A stretch of DNA of 64,000 bases from Antedon bifida (lineage: Eukaryota > Echinodermata > Crinoidea > Comatulida > Antedonidae), in assembly GCA_963402885.1 (NCBI GenBank), contig OY727095.1, positions 625,001-689,000 on the forward strand, given 5' to 3'. The position numbers were made by a program, and so were the translations under genes. Below the pieces are notes generated by a model. It searched no databases. It worked only from the letters and a program-made list of their open reading frames with translations, and was not told the DNA's origin. Of this stretch, positions 12,101 through 22,637 are shown piece by piece (the stretch's first letter is position 1; every line of letters begins with the position of its first letter).

Positions 12101-15100
12101 TCTATACCATATTCAAGATCACTCACATACAATAGAAACAAAAGAGGGCCAAGAACCGACCCCTGGGGTACCCCTGATATTACATTTTTCCAATGCGATA
12201 TTTCACCTCTATAGATAACTCTTTGTTTTCTATTTAAAAGAAAATCCTGAATCCATTTATTTAAACCTTTGTTTAAGCCAATATTGTTATTATTGTTTTT
12301 AATGATTATGAAATAAACTATGTATGTAAATATTTTATATTTAATAATCCTTTATATACTTTATATTACAGATTCCTTTTCATCAAACAGGAAACAAGGA
12401 AACTGTGATGGTAATCAGTGTTTTTTTTTTAACTTTGTTTATGTAACATGTTTTGAAAAAAATAATAATTGAATTAGTTATTTTTTAATTTAATGAATTT
12501 ACCACTTTCTATGCTTTACAACAAAGCATAAATTCTTCAGATTAGTACCCTCACTGTTGCATGTAATAGCACTAAAATACCTTAGTTGTGCTTTATAAAT
12601 TTAAATTTAGCCTCTCATACATAACAAGGGTGTATTTTAAAAATCTTAAAATCAATACATCAATGTGCCAAAAAATCTTTAATATTTGTATTAAGGTGTA
12701 CAATTATTGGTAACTCTTGTTAAGAACCAGCGTTCTTCATCAGTTCATGACAGTGAGCAACCACATGCGTTGGAACTTCTCTTAAAATCAATGGAAAAGC
12801 AGGAAGAATTGAGTACAACAACTGCCAATGATGTTCAAGAAATAATGACACAACTCAAGAATTATTTTAAGAGAATACATCTACAATTTGAGAAAGTAGT
12901 AACTGGGTGTATAGCATTATATGTAGTGTCACATGACTCTGAAGCATTGGAAAAGCTATGGAAAATGTATTGTGATAAAACACTTCATAAAGATTTAGCA
13001 CAAATATTAGTGGTAGATGAAGACCAGAAAGACCAACTTGGTGAATTGGTTGACATTACTATCAATGAACACAATTACAACACTGCATTGAGAACATTAG
13101 AAGAATTTGGTAGGAAATTTGTAATTTGTAGTTTGTATTAAAGTTAGTAGGTGTAGCCGAGTTGTTAGTTAGTAGCTATCATACAGAAAGACCTGGGTTT
13201 AATTCAGTCTACTGAGCTGTAAATTAGTACCTAGTTGAACAAGGCCAACAGCCATTAAGTCGCGTGCTACAATGCATAGTGATACCGGACCGACAGACAG
13301 ACCGACCGACAGAAAGACAGACAGACAGACAGACAGACAGACCGACCGACCGACCGACCGACATAGTGAACTATACTGACCGAAATTACTGAAAATGTTT
13401 AAAAATGTTGTAATGTTTAAAAACATTTATATTTTTTTAATTTACACGTGCGTAACCTGTCACTTTTGACGTGCTCGTATAACGTAATTTCGAGTTGAAA
13501 AGTAAGTCAAGAAAACAGAAATCGGGCAAAAAGAGTGCGCAATAACATTTAATGCGCAGTGCCCGCGCAAAAATATGCGCACTCATAGCAATTTTGTAAA
13601 CGCTTAAAATTGCCTGAAACGTACTCTTATTTCATTGAAAATAAATTTTGAAAATTTTAAGCGCGCGTATGCATGCGTTACATGCGCTACGCACGTAATT
13701 GTATTGCCATATGATGATTTATGCCCTGAAATTTATGAGTACCAAATTTTATTTAATTGTGATTCATGGTTGTGAAGATATGATTACAAACGTGATTTCG
13801 TTAAATCGTGCGTAGACCGCGTAATTTTTTATTGCGCACCGTGAAAACATAACCACATTGATTCCTGGCCATAAGGAATATACTGTGAAAAATTGACCTA
13901 GCTAGATTAAACTGTGATACCGGACCGACAGACAGACAGACAGACAGACCGACCAACCGACCGACATAGTGAACTATAGAGTCGCTTCCACGCGACTAAA
14001 AATACTGGGGAGGATAATGTGACATGGAAAGGAACTGGCCACCCTACCACGTAATGCCGAGGCTTAGTACAATGAGCTCCTAAAAACTCATTTCCCTTCA
14101 TTAAGAATGGATACAGGACTCGCCTTACATTTTATGAAAGTTAAATGAAAATTTAACTTTAAATTAAACTGAACTGTACACAAAAACAAACAAAAATTGA
14201 AAACAAGAGGGTTAGGTCCAAACCATCAGTTTTAAGCCAGCCCAAGAGTGTCAATGTATGAAAAATCACAATAGTGGGTTTTGTTAATCAACAAACCATC
14301 CACCTTTGAAATACATTATTGTTATAGTTATATATACCTATAACTAAATACTAAAATTAAGACAAAATGTTTGATCCATTTCACTTTAAACTGACAAGGA
14401 ACTCAAATTTCAGAAAGGTGAAATTAATTTAAATAAAGATCAAGATATTACAATTTTATTCTTTTATTTTCCAGATGAATCTGACAAGAAATGGGATGAA
14501 CTCCTTATCAACAATAAAGAAGAACAAATGTCACCCAAATCACAAACTGGTGAGCCATTGCAGTTTTTTTATATTTAATCATTCTTTCTAAAAATGCTCC
14601 TCTAAAGTCATAAAATGACTATTTAAAATAATTTTATTCCATAGAGCAGAATTTTACTTCTTTTTACAGATGAACCAAACTCCTATGAAAAACAAGCACT
14701 GGAACAAAAACAGTTTTCTGTAAAGAAAGAGTATTTACCAGGGATTTTAGAGGATTCAGACATTGTAGCTGGTACATCAACAGAGATATTGCCAACCAGT
14801 ATTAAAATGGAGCATGGATCAGGAGGACATGTGAAATCAGAAACAGGTAAAAATATACTGTAAATGAAATGTTTGATTAATAAAAATTAATTTGCAACCT
14901 AATATTTTACAATAGAACAATAATTGCCAAAAGAAAAAAACAACATATATTTTACAGATAAAGATGAAACGTCAAAACAGTTTAAGAGATCTTTAAGTCC
15001 AGATCCAGGTATGTTGTTGTCTTATGATAATGAGGTTGATTTTAGCCAATTCTAATATTTCACTTAAGTTACTGTATACTATATTTTCTCTATTTTCTTA

Positions 15101-18100
15101 TCTTCACCTCCTATTTTTTTTATTTGTATATTTGGATTAAAATGATACTAAAGGAACTCATTTTCAATTCAATTCAATTCATTTCCAATTATCTAGCAAA
15201 GTGATAGACCACATACATGTAAATGGATAGAATTATAAACTTCTTTGATAAAAAATTGTCAAAACTTAAACTGGATATTATTGAATTTGATGATCATGTG
15301 ACATTATTTATAGGAGAAACAAAATCGTTCATGCTTTTTTGATCCTGAATTCTAAATTTTCTATTTAAAAAAAAAAAAAAAAAATTACTATAGTGGTTTT
15401 TTAATAGATGAACCTGGATCATCTAAGCTATTCAGAAGTTCAAGTCACCTCAAAGGTATTATGTTTTATTCATTTCATTATATCTCATTCAACAGTACAG
15501 CAATATGTTATTTATCATTTGAAAGCATAATGTCTAAAGAAGCTTAGAATAAGCAACACACTCTGCAACATAATGAGTTTACCATAAGATAACTGGGCTA
15601 CTACATTGTAATTGAAATACGTTGTAATTTTGAAATTTATTATCTTCAGGCATTGTTCCCACTGGGTTTATTGTACAATTTTTTAGAATGTTATTTTTTA
15701 TAGATGAACAAAATCTATGAAGAAGTAATTGTCACATGTGTTTACAATGTAGATATTATTTCTTTAAAATAGTAATAATAAAATGATTTTATAGTTGAAC
15801 CAAAATTCTATGAAGAACATGCTCAACAAAAACAGGTTTCTTCCAAAAAAGAATATGAAGATTTACAAAAGGCAATGAAGGATGAAATTGGTAAGGAGTT
15901 AATTGTATTGTAAATAAAGTATTAAAGGAGAACTTGACCGAGGACCATATTTTAACAATTTACATATGATTTCATAACCATCATAGATTTATTCAGATTT
16001 GTTTGATATATATTTTATGCTGAAAATTTATAAATTTAAACTAAAAATAAATTGAGGCTGAGTTGCCTTGATGGTTTGGGGCCGTCTTGAACAGCTTCTA
16101 AACATATGACCAAGGTTGTAGTGTAGCAAAATATGTTATTTCAATTGCAATAGAAACTAGATTTGAACTCGTCACTTTGACGAGTTTGGGTTATCCGCGC
16201 AAACGCAACATGCACATACTTAACCATGTGAAACTCGACAACTATTATGCCATTCTATGACATGAAATAAATATGTTTACAGTGCTGAATTGTACCTATT
16301 TTGTAGCATACAGCATATTACAGTATTTACAGAATACATGGACAAAATTACGAGACCCATCTTTTAAATCCAATTATTAACACGATGACGTCATCAAATT
16401 GACATATAAAGATAACATTTTTAGAAGATAATTATCTAAACAATTACATTAATACAAATTTGAAGAATTTTGGGCACGTAAAAGTGAGATGCGCTCTCGT
16501 TTAAACGCAATGAACTTTACGCAAGAGATGAAAATATGACTTTTTGAATTCAACTGGCCATATGATGACTTCACAACATCTGATTGGCAAAATATTCACA
16601 TGAATTCGTATCTACAATCCAATAGCTTCCAGAAAACGTTTTAATCGTGATTATCACATTTTATTCTGACGAGCTATAACAGATTGAAATTTACTGTAAA
16701 GATTAAAATAAATGACCCACAATATTTACATTTTTAGACATGATGACGTTATAAAAATTTAAATATTTTTCACTCATGCAAAAGATAGTTGATTGATGTA
16801 GAAAATATTAAAAATCTCAGGGGAAATGGAATACGGATAAGCGTGATGCGCTCCATTGAATTTGATGAGCAATAACGAAAGAGACAAAAATCCTATATTT
16901 TACATTCGTGTGGCCATACGATGACGTCACAACATCCGTGAAGATGTATGATGTCATTTTTATTTGTCATGATGTCAATCTTGTTTAAAATGACTAGGAA
17001 AGGCTGTAAAATCATAATTCAAGAGAAAAACACATGATTTTCATGCTCGCGCGTGGGAATTTTTGACATGCTCAAAATGTCATGATCAGCGTAGAAATTT
17101 AATTTTGCGCTTTTTGAAATTTTAAATGCGCGTGCGAGCGTAACTTCTTGTAAAACATGCCATTTTTAAGCCACAAAAAGTTTGCCCTTGATATGACTTA
17201 AATTTTCACAAAGTGTCAAAAAAAAATTGTTAATCTATGATCAATCATAAAAAATCATAAAATCGCGCGTAAGTCACGTTGCGCAACTCTGACGTCATTC
17301 AAAAATAGGAGGTGCACAAGTTCACGATGTCGATATGTTGACAAAGTTACGATATGTTCTGTTTACACGTTTTAGAGAAACGCGACGCACAAAAGTGACA
17401 GAAAGAAAGAAGCATAATACAGAAAAAAAATATGATGAAACAGGACGATTACAAAGGAGTTATCCGCTACTAAGCGGATAACTAATAACAAAGAAGAAGA
17501 TGAAAAAAAAGATATTTACAATCACAAGGGTTATCCGCAACTAAGTTGCGGATAACCAAATAGTGCCCTCACTTCAATGGCTATTGTATTTTCTGACAAG
17601 AAACATATCTTATTGAGATCTTTATTTCCAATCTAGAAATACAAGATGATATGTTTGCATATGTTAAAGAAGAATTTTGCAGCTGGTATGATAAGAGAGA
17701 TTCATTGAATTTGCTGAAAGCCTTATACAAAGACCTGCTGCTTCCTCATATTTTATACAAGTCATCTAGCACAATAGACCTGCTGGAATTCTTAATTGAA
17801 TCTAATCATCTGACAAGCCAGGATTTCACATTGTTTTATGACACCATTAATGCAACAGGAGAAATTGAATTAGCAAGAAAAATTCAAGAAGAAGTTTTAA
17901 CATTCCCAAATGTCGAGGAGATTTCCGTTTCAAAATTCAGTCGTTACAGATGCATGTTGGTAGAATTTGGAAATAAGCTGACCACAAAAAATGTGGAATC
18001 CATCAGTGATCTTGTTAATGAGGCACCAACATTTTATGAAGATAAATGGAGTCTGATTAATGACCTTGAAAACAGACAGCTCATCAGTGAAGGAAAGATG

Positions 18101-21100
18101 CAACTATTTATCGAGAAATTAGGTATCTTGAAGCTTGGAGAACCTGAAGAAGTTCTAACAAAATGTATGCATATTTTATGTTTGTTTTCTTCAATAGGAC
18201 TTTAAAACGATATCTTTTCATGACAGTTTGTAATTTGGATAATAATGTATTATATTATTATGATTTTATTTTATTCATTACTAGTTAATCAAACCAAAAT
18301 ATTTACAGTATTCCACATTTTACAAATTCTCTATTATAGATAAAAAAAAAAGAGAAATAATTAAGTAAAATCTATATTAATTAGTACTTAATATCAATCC
18401 ATACCATTTATTTAATAAACATTACATTTCAGCACCATTTATTGTTTATTTATCTCATGGCCTGTGACAGCAATACCTGTCACATTGAGAGATTTCTAAA
18501 ACAATAAACCTCATTGTTTGTGATTCTGTAAACATATTTGTGCTACAATTAATGATTTAAAAATCGTAATATTTTAAATTTAAATATTGCAGATATGGAT
18601 TATACATAAATTATTTATTAAAAATGACCTAATTTATCATCATTATCATTTCACATGTTCTCATGTTTTAGATGCGTCAGAAGATCCAGTTAAAGCAAAG
18701 AAACCAAGAAAATCAAGAAAGAGTAAGTATACTGTAACCATGAGGTGTGTGAAAGTGAATTGTTTTTTAAATTAAACATCTGTAAACTGGAAAATTACCA
18801 GAAGCAGCAATATATTCACCAACAATTAGTCAATCTAAACCTGAGCTTGAAAAACACTGGAAACAATATTTACTGAAACCTATGAGAAAATTGGAATAAA
18901 AGGGACATTTAAAGAATTAAAGTTAATTTGTAGTATTTTCTCTTGTTTTATTAGATGAGTCAGAAGATCAAGTTAAAGGAAAGAAACCAAGAAAATCAAA
19001 AAAGAGTAAGACTGACAATAAATCATGTATTTTAATTTAAAATGAAAAACATGTAAACAAAAAATTATTTTTTAAAATATACTTTTTATATAATACATAA
19101 GTTTATATTTGATTTCTTTGATAGAGACAACATTAAGAGACTATGTAAGAGAAATGTTTGTCGAGAAAAAATGTTCTGTTAAAACAGATTCTGAGAAATC
19201 ACCAAAAGAAATGGAACTAATTAAAGGTAAAGGTAAAAGTAAATGTAACATTTATGGGTTATCCGCACTTGGCGGATAACCTCTTGTTATTGTCACAATC
19301 TTTTTTTTTTTTTTTTTTCTTATTCTTCTTTCTTTCCCAGAATTTTGTTGCGCGTGTATCTCTAAATCTTCTCAACATACCATTTGATAACTTTATCAGA
19401 ATATTGACCTCTATCTGAAGACGTCGTAATAAGGTTTTCGGTCCTGTCCGAGTTGCGCAGCGTAAGTTACGCGCGATTTTATGAATTTCGCGTATTTAAA
19501 CTTAACTAAACCATAAAACCATTTAAATTGAAACTTGGCGCGTTTAAAATTTCAAAATGCGAAAAATCAACTTTCTATGCGTTTCATGTCATTTTTAGCA
19601 TATCAAAAATTCCCAGGCGCGCGCAAATTGTTACGCGCGCTTGAGCACATAGCGTTAAAAACATACTTTTTTCGCGTGATTTATGTTTTTTAATTAATAA
19701 TCTCCACTTATTCGTAATCCATTTCCCCCCATTTTTTTATATTGTCTAGGTCAATCAATTATCTTTCGCATGATTTACGATTTTTAAAATGGTGATGACG
19801 TTATCATGTTCAAAAGCGTCGTCAATAACTTTGGTCACTTATTTTCACCTATTCTGCACTGAATGTAGTACGTATAGAGTATAGTGTTATGCTGTATATA
19901 CTTAGACGTGACACAAAATAGAGAGCACACTAAAGTTGTTTCAATGGCAAAATTGTTTTTCTGTTTGCAATATTCTAACGTATGACGTGCACGTGGCGTT
20001 TGCGCTGCAGATAACCTAACTCATTCAAATCTAGTTATTATTTATTGTTTAGAAATAATGGAAAATAAAATGTTTTTATTCATATTTTGATTTTTATTAA
20101 TAAAATAACATTTAATTACAGAATATAATTATAAATTCCATACATCTAAAAATGCACTTTAAGAAGTGTGTGTGTTTATATTTTTTAAACCTATAAAGGG
20201 ATACCGAGGGCTGACTCCATTTTCATTACCACGATTAAACAGCGCGCACGTTACTATGCGCGCAATGTCATTGACGCGGTGTTTTTTTACTTTGGTAAAC
20301 ACTTTTTATTAGGTAATTATTCTGAAAATAAATTAATTACGAAAATATCCTTTTGAGTAAATATTTATTTACCTATTAATCTATAAGATAAAGTATTATT
20401 TATTTCCATTTCATTCAACCAAAAATGTGAATATAGTGGTTAAAAGATCGTTATCGCCTAGCGCGTATAGACTTTGTTTACTACGAAACCCTCTGAAGGC
20501 TCAATGACCTACCATTTTCAACCTTATTTTTGTAGTTGAGCCTCTTATGACCTCAAAATGTTTTTTATTCCTACACCAAGATAATATAGTTCCACATACC
20601 ATGTGCTTGTTACTAAGAAAAATATTAATTTTAAGTGCTAAAAAAACAGTTTTATCCCGATATGAGGCCTTTATGATTCGAATATTTCATAGTAACAACC
20701 CATATACCATGAAAAATATCCGTTTTGTCCATTTTTAAAATAATTTTTGGAAAATTCCGAGAGGCTCAACTACAAAAACGCCATTTTGTGGTATGATGTC
20801 ATTGCAAGCCAATCAAACCTCTGCATTCGACCGCTCCGCAGGTCTCACGGTTGAACGATTTTGGATTCTCGCCCTTTGATTGGTTGACGCGAATCAACAC
20901 ACAGCGGAATAATTTTCTCGCGAGTGCCGTGAAGTCACATGGTCTAAGGCCTGTCCAATTACACGTGAAAATAATGCATTGAAATTCTTCGAATGAAGTT
21001 AAATTAACACTTTTTTTTATATAATAAATAAGTAATATCATATTTTATTGAATTTTACAATGTTGATATACAAATTATATTACTTAAAACCATGATTTTA

Positions 21101-22637
21101 TTTAATTATTTTTACGAAAAATGGCTAGTTCATACAATTGTCGACTGAGGGCGCAATTTGTTTACATCGTTCGTGGCTGAAAACGATCATTTTCGACGAT
21201 GTTTTAAACCCTATATTTCGAAAACTACAAGTCATATTTTCATAATTCTTTCTTTATTATAATATTGATACAAAATACTAACAGCCAATGTATAATTTGT
21301 TTGAAAAATATTAACTTTTAATTTTACATCGTTATCCCTAAAATCACATTTTACAGTTTTTGTTTCTTTTACATTGTTTAAAATTGTCATATATTAATTT
21401 ATGCTGTGTATATCTTAAGCAATAAAGAAACTTTTAATATTGTAAAAGTTTACATGAATCTGGTAAATATATCAAATCGCTGCACACCCATTGTCTGGTT
21501 CAACCATGTCTTATTAATATAAAATTACTTCTTTTTACAGGTATTGATGATAGGGAGCCTTCAACTTCACATCAACAGCTACCAAGTCAAAATACAATGA
21601 CAGATGAACATTCTGTAGATGAGATATGTAACTCTGTAAGAAGATTTTGCACTTACTTGAGACGTGGTAAGAGTTTAAAAACAGATCAGGGTATCATAAA
21701 CATGATAAATAATCTTAGGTGTGAAAGTTATAGTTGGAAATGGATTCAACAGGAATCATCAGAAGACATTGGTAGAATGCTAGCTCATGTTTTAATTGCT
21801 GTAAAAGAGGAAATCGGTTTGTTATTTAAAATCAGTCAATCATTTACTGATGATGTGGTGAAAGGTCTGTCTACTGAATGTAGTAAATACACTTTTAAAT
21901 ACACTATAGAAGTATATGCAACTTGGGCAATACCACTCCCTTACCCGTCTTGTCCAATTAATTATTTCTCTACATCATTTTTAATTCATTTGTTGATTAA
22001 TGCACCACAACTCAAATGGCTTCAAATTCAATTAACAGGTGTAACTTTGAATGATACTGTTGATGCACTATCAAAGAAAGGATTAGTGTTGGAATTAGAG
22101 AACCTTGATATCGAACAAAATAATTTCTGTTATAGCAGTTTCGGTTCTATACTTGGCACATTACTGGCTATTTCGCCTAAACTGAAAACACTTAACATGA
22201 GTTACTGCAGTCTGTTAGGTGTTATCATAGGTGCTATAGTGAGGGAATGTGTTGATAGAAAACTAGTGTTGGAATTAGATAATCTTAATATCAGAGGGAA
22301 TAAACTCAATGATATCACAGGTTCTGTACTTGCCACATTACTGGCTATTTGTCCTAAACTGAAAACACTTAACATGAGTACCTGCAGTCTGTCAGGTGTT
22401 ATCATAGATGCTATGGTGAAGGAATGTGTCAATAAGAACCTAGTGTTGGAATTAGAGAACCTTGTTATCCTTGAGAATAATCTCAGTGATGTCACAGGTT
22501 CTTCCTTTACCACATTACTGGCTATTTCTCCTAAACTGAAAAAGCTTAATGCGCGTTTGTGTTCATTACCTGATGATATAGTGCAGGATATGACTCAACA
22601 CTTCCAGAGTATAAATGGTGAATTTTACCATTGGTAA
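9174..22637 (+). CDS. Gene 1: four death-fold domains, two TRADD-N-like domains, linker array, LRR (14 exons)
   Basis: I infer a cytoplasmic or nuclear death-fold scaffold or sensor protein. Coding exons: 9195-9726, 10448-10792, 12372-12410, 12696-13109, 14475-14549, 14670-14846, 14958-15008, 15408-15455, 15795-15890, 17637-18164, 18672-18722, 18955-19005, 19125-19226, 21541-22637. They join to 3606 nt (1201 aa plus stop). All 13 introns are phase 1 and all have GT...AG ends, which strongly supports the model. The first exon starts at an acceptor (TTTTTCAG, 9166-9173), so an untranslated 5' exon lies upstream and was not found; ATG at 9195 opens MAEDDAEKEK. Approximate order: death-fold pair 1-178, TRADD-N-like 178-292 and 306-443, linkers 444-592, death-effector pair 593-768, basic exons 769-836, LRR exon 837-1201. 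No signal peptide, membrane segment, NACHT or caspase domain is seen. The paralogue is gene 2. Confidence 0.75.
9195..9726 (+). CDS. Gene 1 exon: N-terminal tandem death-fold (DED-like) pair
   Basis: The exon encodes residues 1-177. Two helical repeats are seen, about 11-91 and 100-177. Each has the death-effector signature of a hydrophobic helix, a short turn and then a second helix: LLKALEDKGCIT in the first and IWDAVLDLEINGQLT in the second. Death-effector domains pair with each other to build caspase-8/FADD type assemblies; that this protein does so is inference. The paralogous exon (38826-39342) is only about half identical, far less than the downstream exons. A CARD or another death-fold subtype is a possible alternative. 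Confidence 0.65.
10448..10792 (+). CDS. Gene 1 exon: TRADD-N-like alpha/beta domain 1
   Basis: The exon encodes 115 residues, phase 1 at both ends. Alternating strands and helices are suggested by ASLVFLLCTSSQESLTSLM, then HLKDELTKGLANIL, then VLEEFKAACMKLENKG. This spacing of hydrophobic strand, helix with an aromatic or Met, D/E-L-x3-L helix, strand and closing helix is the pattern of the TRADD N-terminal fold, which binds TRAF2 in vertebrates. The family call is by pattern only. The paralogous exon at 39823-40179 has the same pattern. Exon 12372-12410 (14 residues, Ser/Asn-rich, no fold) links it to the next copy. Confidence 0.5.
11036..12290 (-). pseudogene. 5'-truncated non-LTR retrotransposon, reverse transcriptase C-terminal part
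   Basis: The frame on the minus strand (ending 11278) carries GVPQGSVLGPLLFLLYVSDL at its N-terminal side and the catalytic FADD-type box (FQFADDN), then the thumb region and the usual LLGVYINSKLTCHSHVD and RLWEQLPNEIK blocks. The polymerase fingers and endonuclease are missing, so the copy is 5' truncated at about 12290. The 3' side ends in an (ATT)n tract at 11030-11050, as in CR1/L2-like elements. It lies in the intron between gene 1 exons 2 and 3. The corresponding gene 2 intron instead carries a different fragment further on (40935-42142). Confidence 0.85.
12696..13109 (+). CDS. Gene 1 exon: TRADD-N-like alpha/beta domain 2
   Basis: The exon encodes 138 residues, phase 1 at both ends. 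The core GCIALYVVSHDSEALEKLW is followed by MYCDKTLHKDLAQILVVDE, then the strand LVDITINEHNY and a closing helix ALRTLEEFG. This is the clearest match to the TRADD N-terminal domain pattern in the gene. The N-terminal third is acidic and probably helical (MEKQEELSTTTANDVQEIM). The paralogous exon is 42583-42981, with the same core. The fold call is inference from spacing and hydrophobicity. Confidence 0.55.
13150..13206 (+). repeat. tRNA-derived SINE-like head
   Basis: GTAGCCGAGTTGTTAG resembles a pol III A box, and GACCTGGGTTTAATTC, about 40 bp on, resembles a B box. It lies directly in front of the 13258-13997 element. No intact tRNA cloverleaf is apparent. Confidence 0.35.
13258..13997. 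mobile_element. Intronic element with (GACA/GACC)n tracts, ends AGTCGCGTG
   Basis: AGTCGCGTG at 13258 is matched by CACGCGACT ending at 13997. Near each end stands the same block GTGATACCGGACCGACAGAC followed by GACA/GACC repeats and CATAGTGAACTATA (about 13278-13370 and 13913-13980), in direct orientation. The middle is richer in CG than its surroundings. No coding capacity is seen. It is absent from the paralogous intron of gene 2. Confidence 0.5.
14475..15890 (+). CDS. Gene 1 linker exon array (5 small exons) with psi-K-x-E motifs
   Basis: The exons are 14475-14549, 14670-14846, 14958-15008, 15408-15455 and 15795-15890, together 149 residues. All are phase 1-1. The predicted chain is acidic/basic and low in hydrophobic residues, so probably disordered. 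It carries SUMO-consensus-like sites (SIKMEHGS, SVKKEYL) and a Ser-Pro motif in RSLSPDPG. Exon types recur in gene 2, where the array has 10 intact exons. Sumoylation is inferred from the motif only. Confidence 0.7.
15704..15731 (+). pseudogene. Decayed copy of the adjacent linker exon
   Basis: After a good acceptor (TTTTTTATAG) the sequence ATGAACAAAATCTATGAAGAAG resembles the start of the functional exon at 15795 (TTGAACCAAAATTCTATGAA), with two single-base losses. In frame it meets a TGA after four codons. It looks like the remains of an exon duplication 91 bp upstream of the live exon. Confidence 0.5.
16155..17557 (+). mobile_element. Hairpin-ended non-autonomous element (Helentron-like?), copy 1
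   Basis: The element begins AACTAGATTTG, followed at once by a perfect 9-bp hairpin (AACTCGTCA, loop CTT, complement; 16166-16186) and then GGGTTATCCGC (16188-16198). It ends in a hairpin whose arm is the same GGGTTATCCGC (17528-17557), with a second weaker hairpin at 17459-17482. The interior is CG-rich relative to the host and non-coding. Two more copies (19256-20036 and 61112-62690, both reversed) share this design. It lies in the gene 1 intron before the second death-effector exon. Confidence 0.65.
17637..18164 (+). CDS. Gene 1 exon: second tandem death-effector domain pair
   Basis: The exon encodes 176 residues with two clear death-effector-like repeats. The first has DLLEFLIESNHLTSQDF followed by IELARKIQEE. 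The second begins FSRYRCMLVEFGNKLT and has INDLENRQLISEGKM, then GEPEEVLTKC. This is the best DED match in the protein, because both repeats keep the LL-E-x-L-x4-L-(S/T) turn. The paralogous exon 54603-55130 has the same length and is about 88% identical by eye. DEDs recruit caspase-8 type proteases in animals; no protease is encoded here. Confidence 0.7.
18672..19226 (+). CDS. Gene 1 basic exons (putative nuclear localisation) and short helix exon
   Basis: The exons are 18672-18722, 18955-19005 and 19125-19226. The first two encode near-repeats, ASEDPVKAKKPRKSRK and ESEDQVKGKKPRKSKK: an acidic tip followed by a monopartite basic cluster of nuclear-signal type. The third encodes LRDYVREMFVEKKCSVKTD and an acidic-basic tail. 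The gene 2 counterparts differ by only one residue in all three exons. Nuclear targeting is an inference. Confidence 0.65.
19256..20036 (-). mobile_element. Hairpin-ended element, copy 2 (reverse), with empty site in gene 2
   Basis: The plus-strand left end is a perfect 10-bp hairpin, GGTTATCCGC with loop ACTTG (19257-19281). The right end reads GCAGATAACCT (20007-20017) and CAAATCTAGTT (ending 20036), the complement of the AACTAGATTTG start. Gene 2 lacks it: its intron runs CATTTATTGTTATTATTTATTG, close to 56087-56110, where gene 1 has the insert. It is CG-rich and non-coding. Confidence 0.75.
20197..21339. mobile_element. 1.14-kb TIR element in the last intron of gene 1
   Basis: The ends AGGGATACCGAGG (20197) and CATCGTTATCCCT (ending 21339) are weak inverted repeats. 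Gene 2 lacks the whole segment (compare about 56240-56262), so the boundaries are close to right. It contains no coding frame of note and contains the nested element 20527-20778. It is CG-rich in parts. Confidence 0.65.
20527..20778. mobile_element. 252-bp MITE nested in the 20197-21339 element
   Basis: TTTTTGTAGTTGAGCCTCT at 20527-20545 is exactly inverted at 20760-20778. The size and perfect 19-bp ends are typical of a MITE. The short open frame inside (from 20547) has no support as a gene. Confidence 0.7.
21541..22637 (+). CDS. Gene 1 last exon: leucine-rich repeat domain, 3 full units
   Basis: The exon encodes 365 residues. About 170 N-terminal residues (DEICNSVRRFCTYLRRG..., SSEDIGRMLAHVLIAVKEE) resemble the helical region that precedes the LRRs in invertebrate NLR proteins. 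Three 59-residue units follow, each a double LRR: LVLELENLDI ... NxLxDITGS ... LLAISPKLKTLNM ... CSLSGVIIDAMV. The chain ends INGEFYHW and TAA. Gene 2 has four such units. LRRs usually bind ligands; here the ligand is unknown. Confidence 0.75.

Noticed and set aside
20547..21041. Short frames in the last intron of gene 1
   Set aside because: They lie inside nested TIR elements absent from gene 2 and have no domain.
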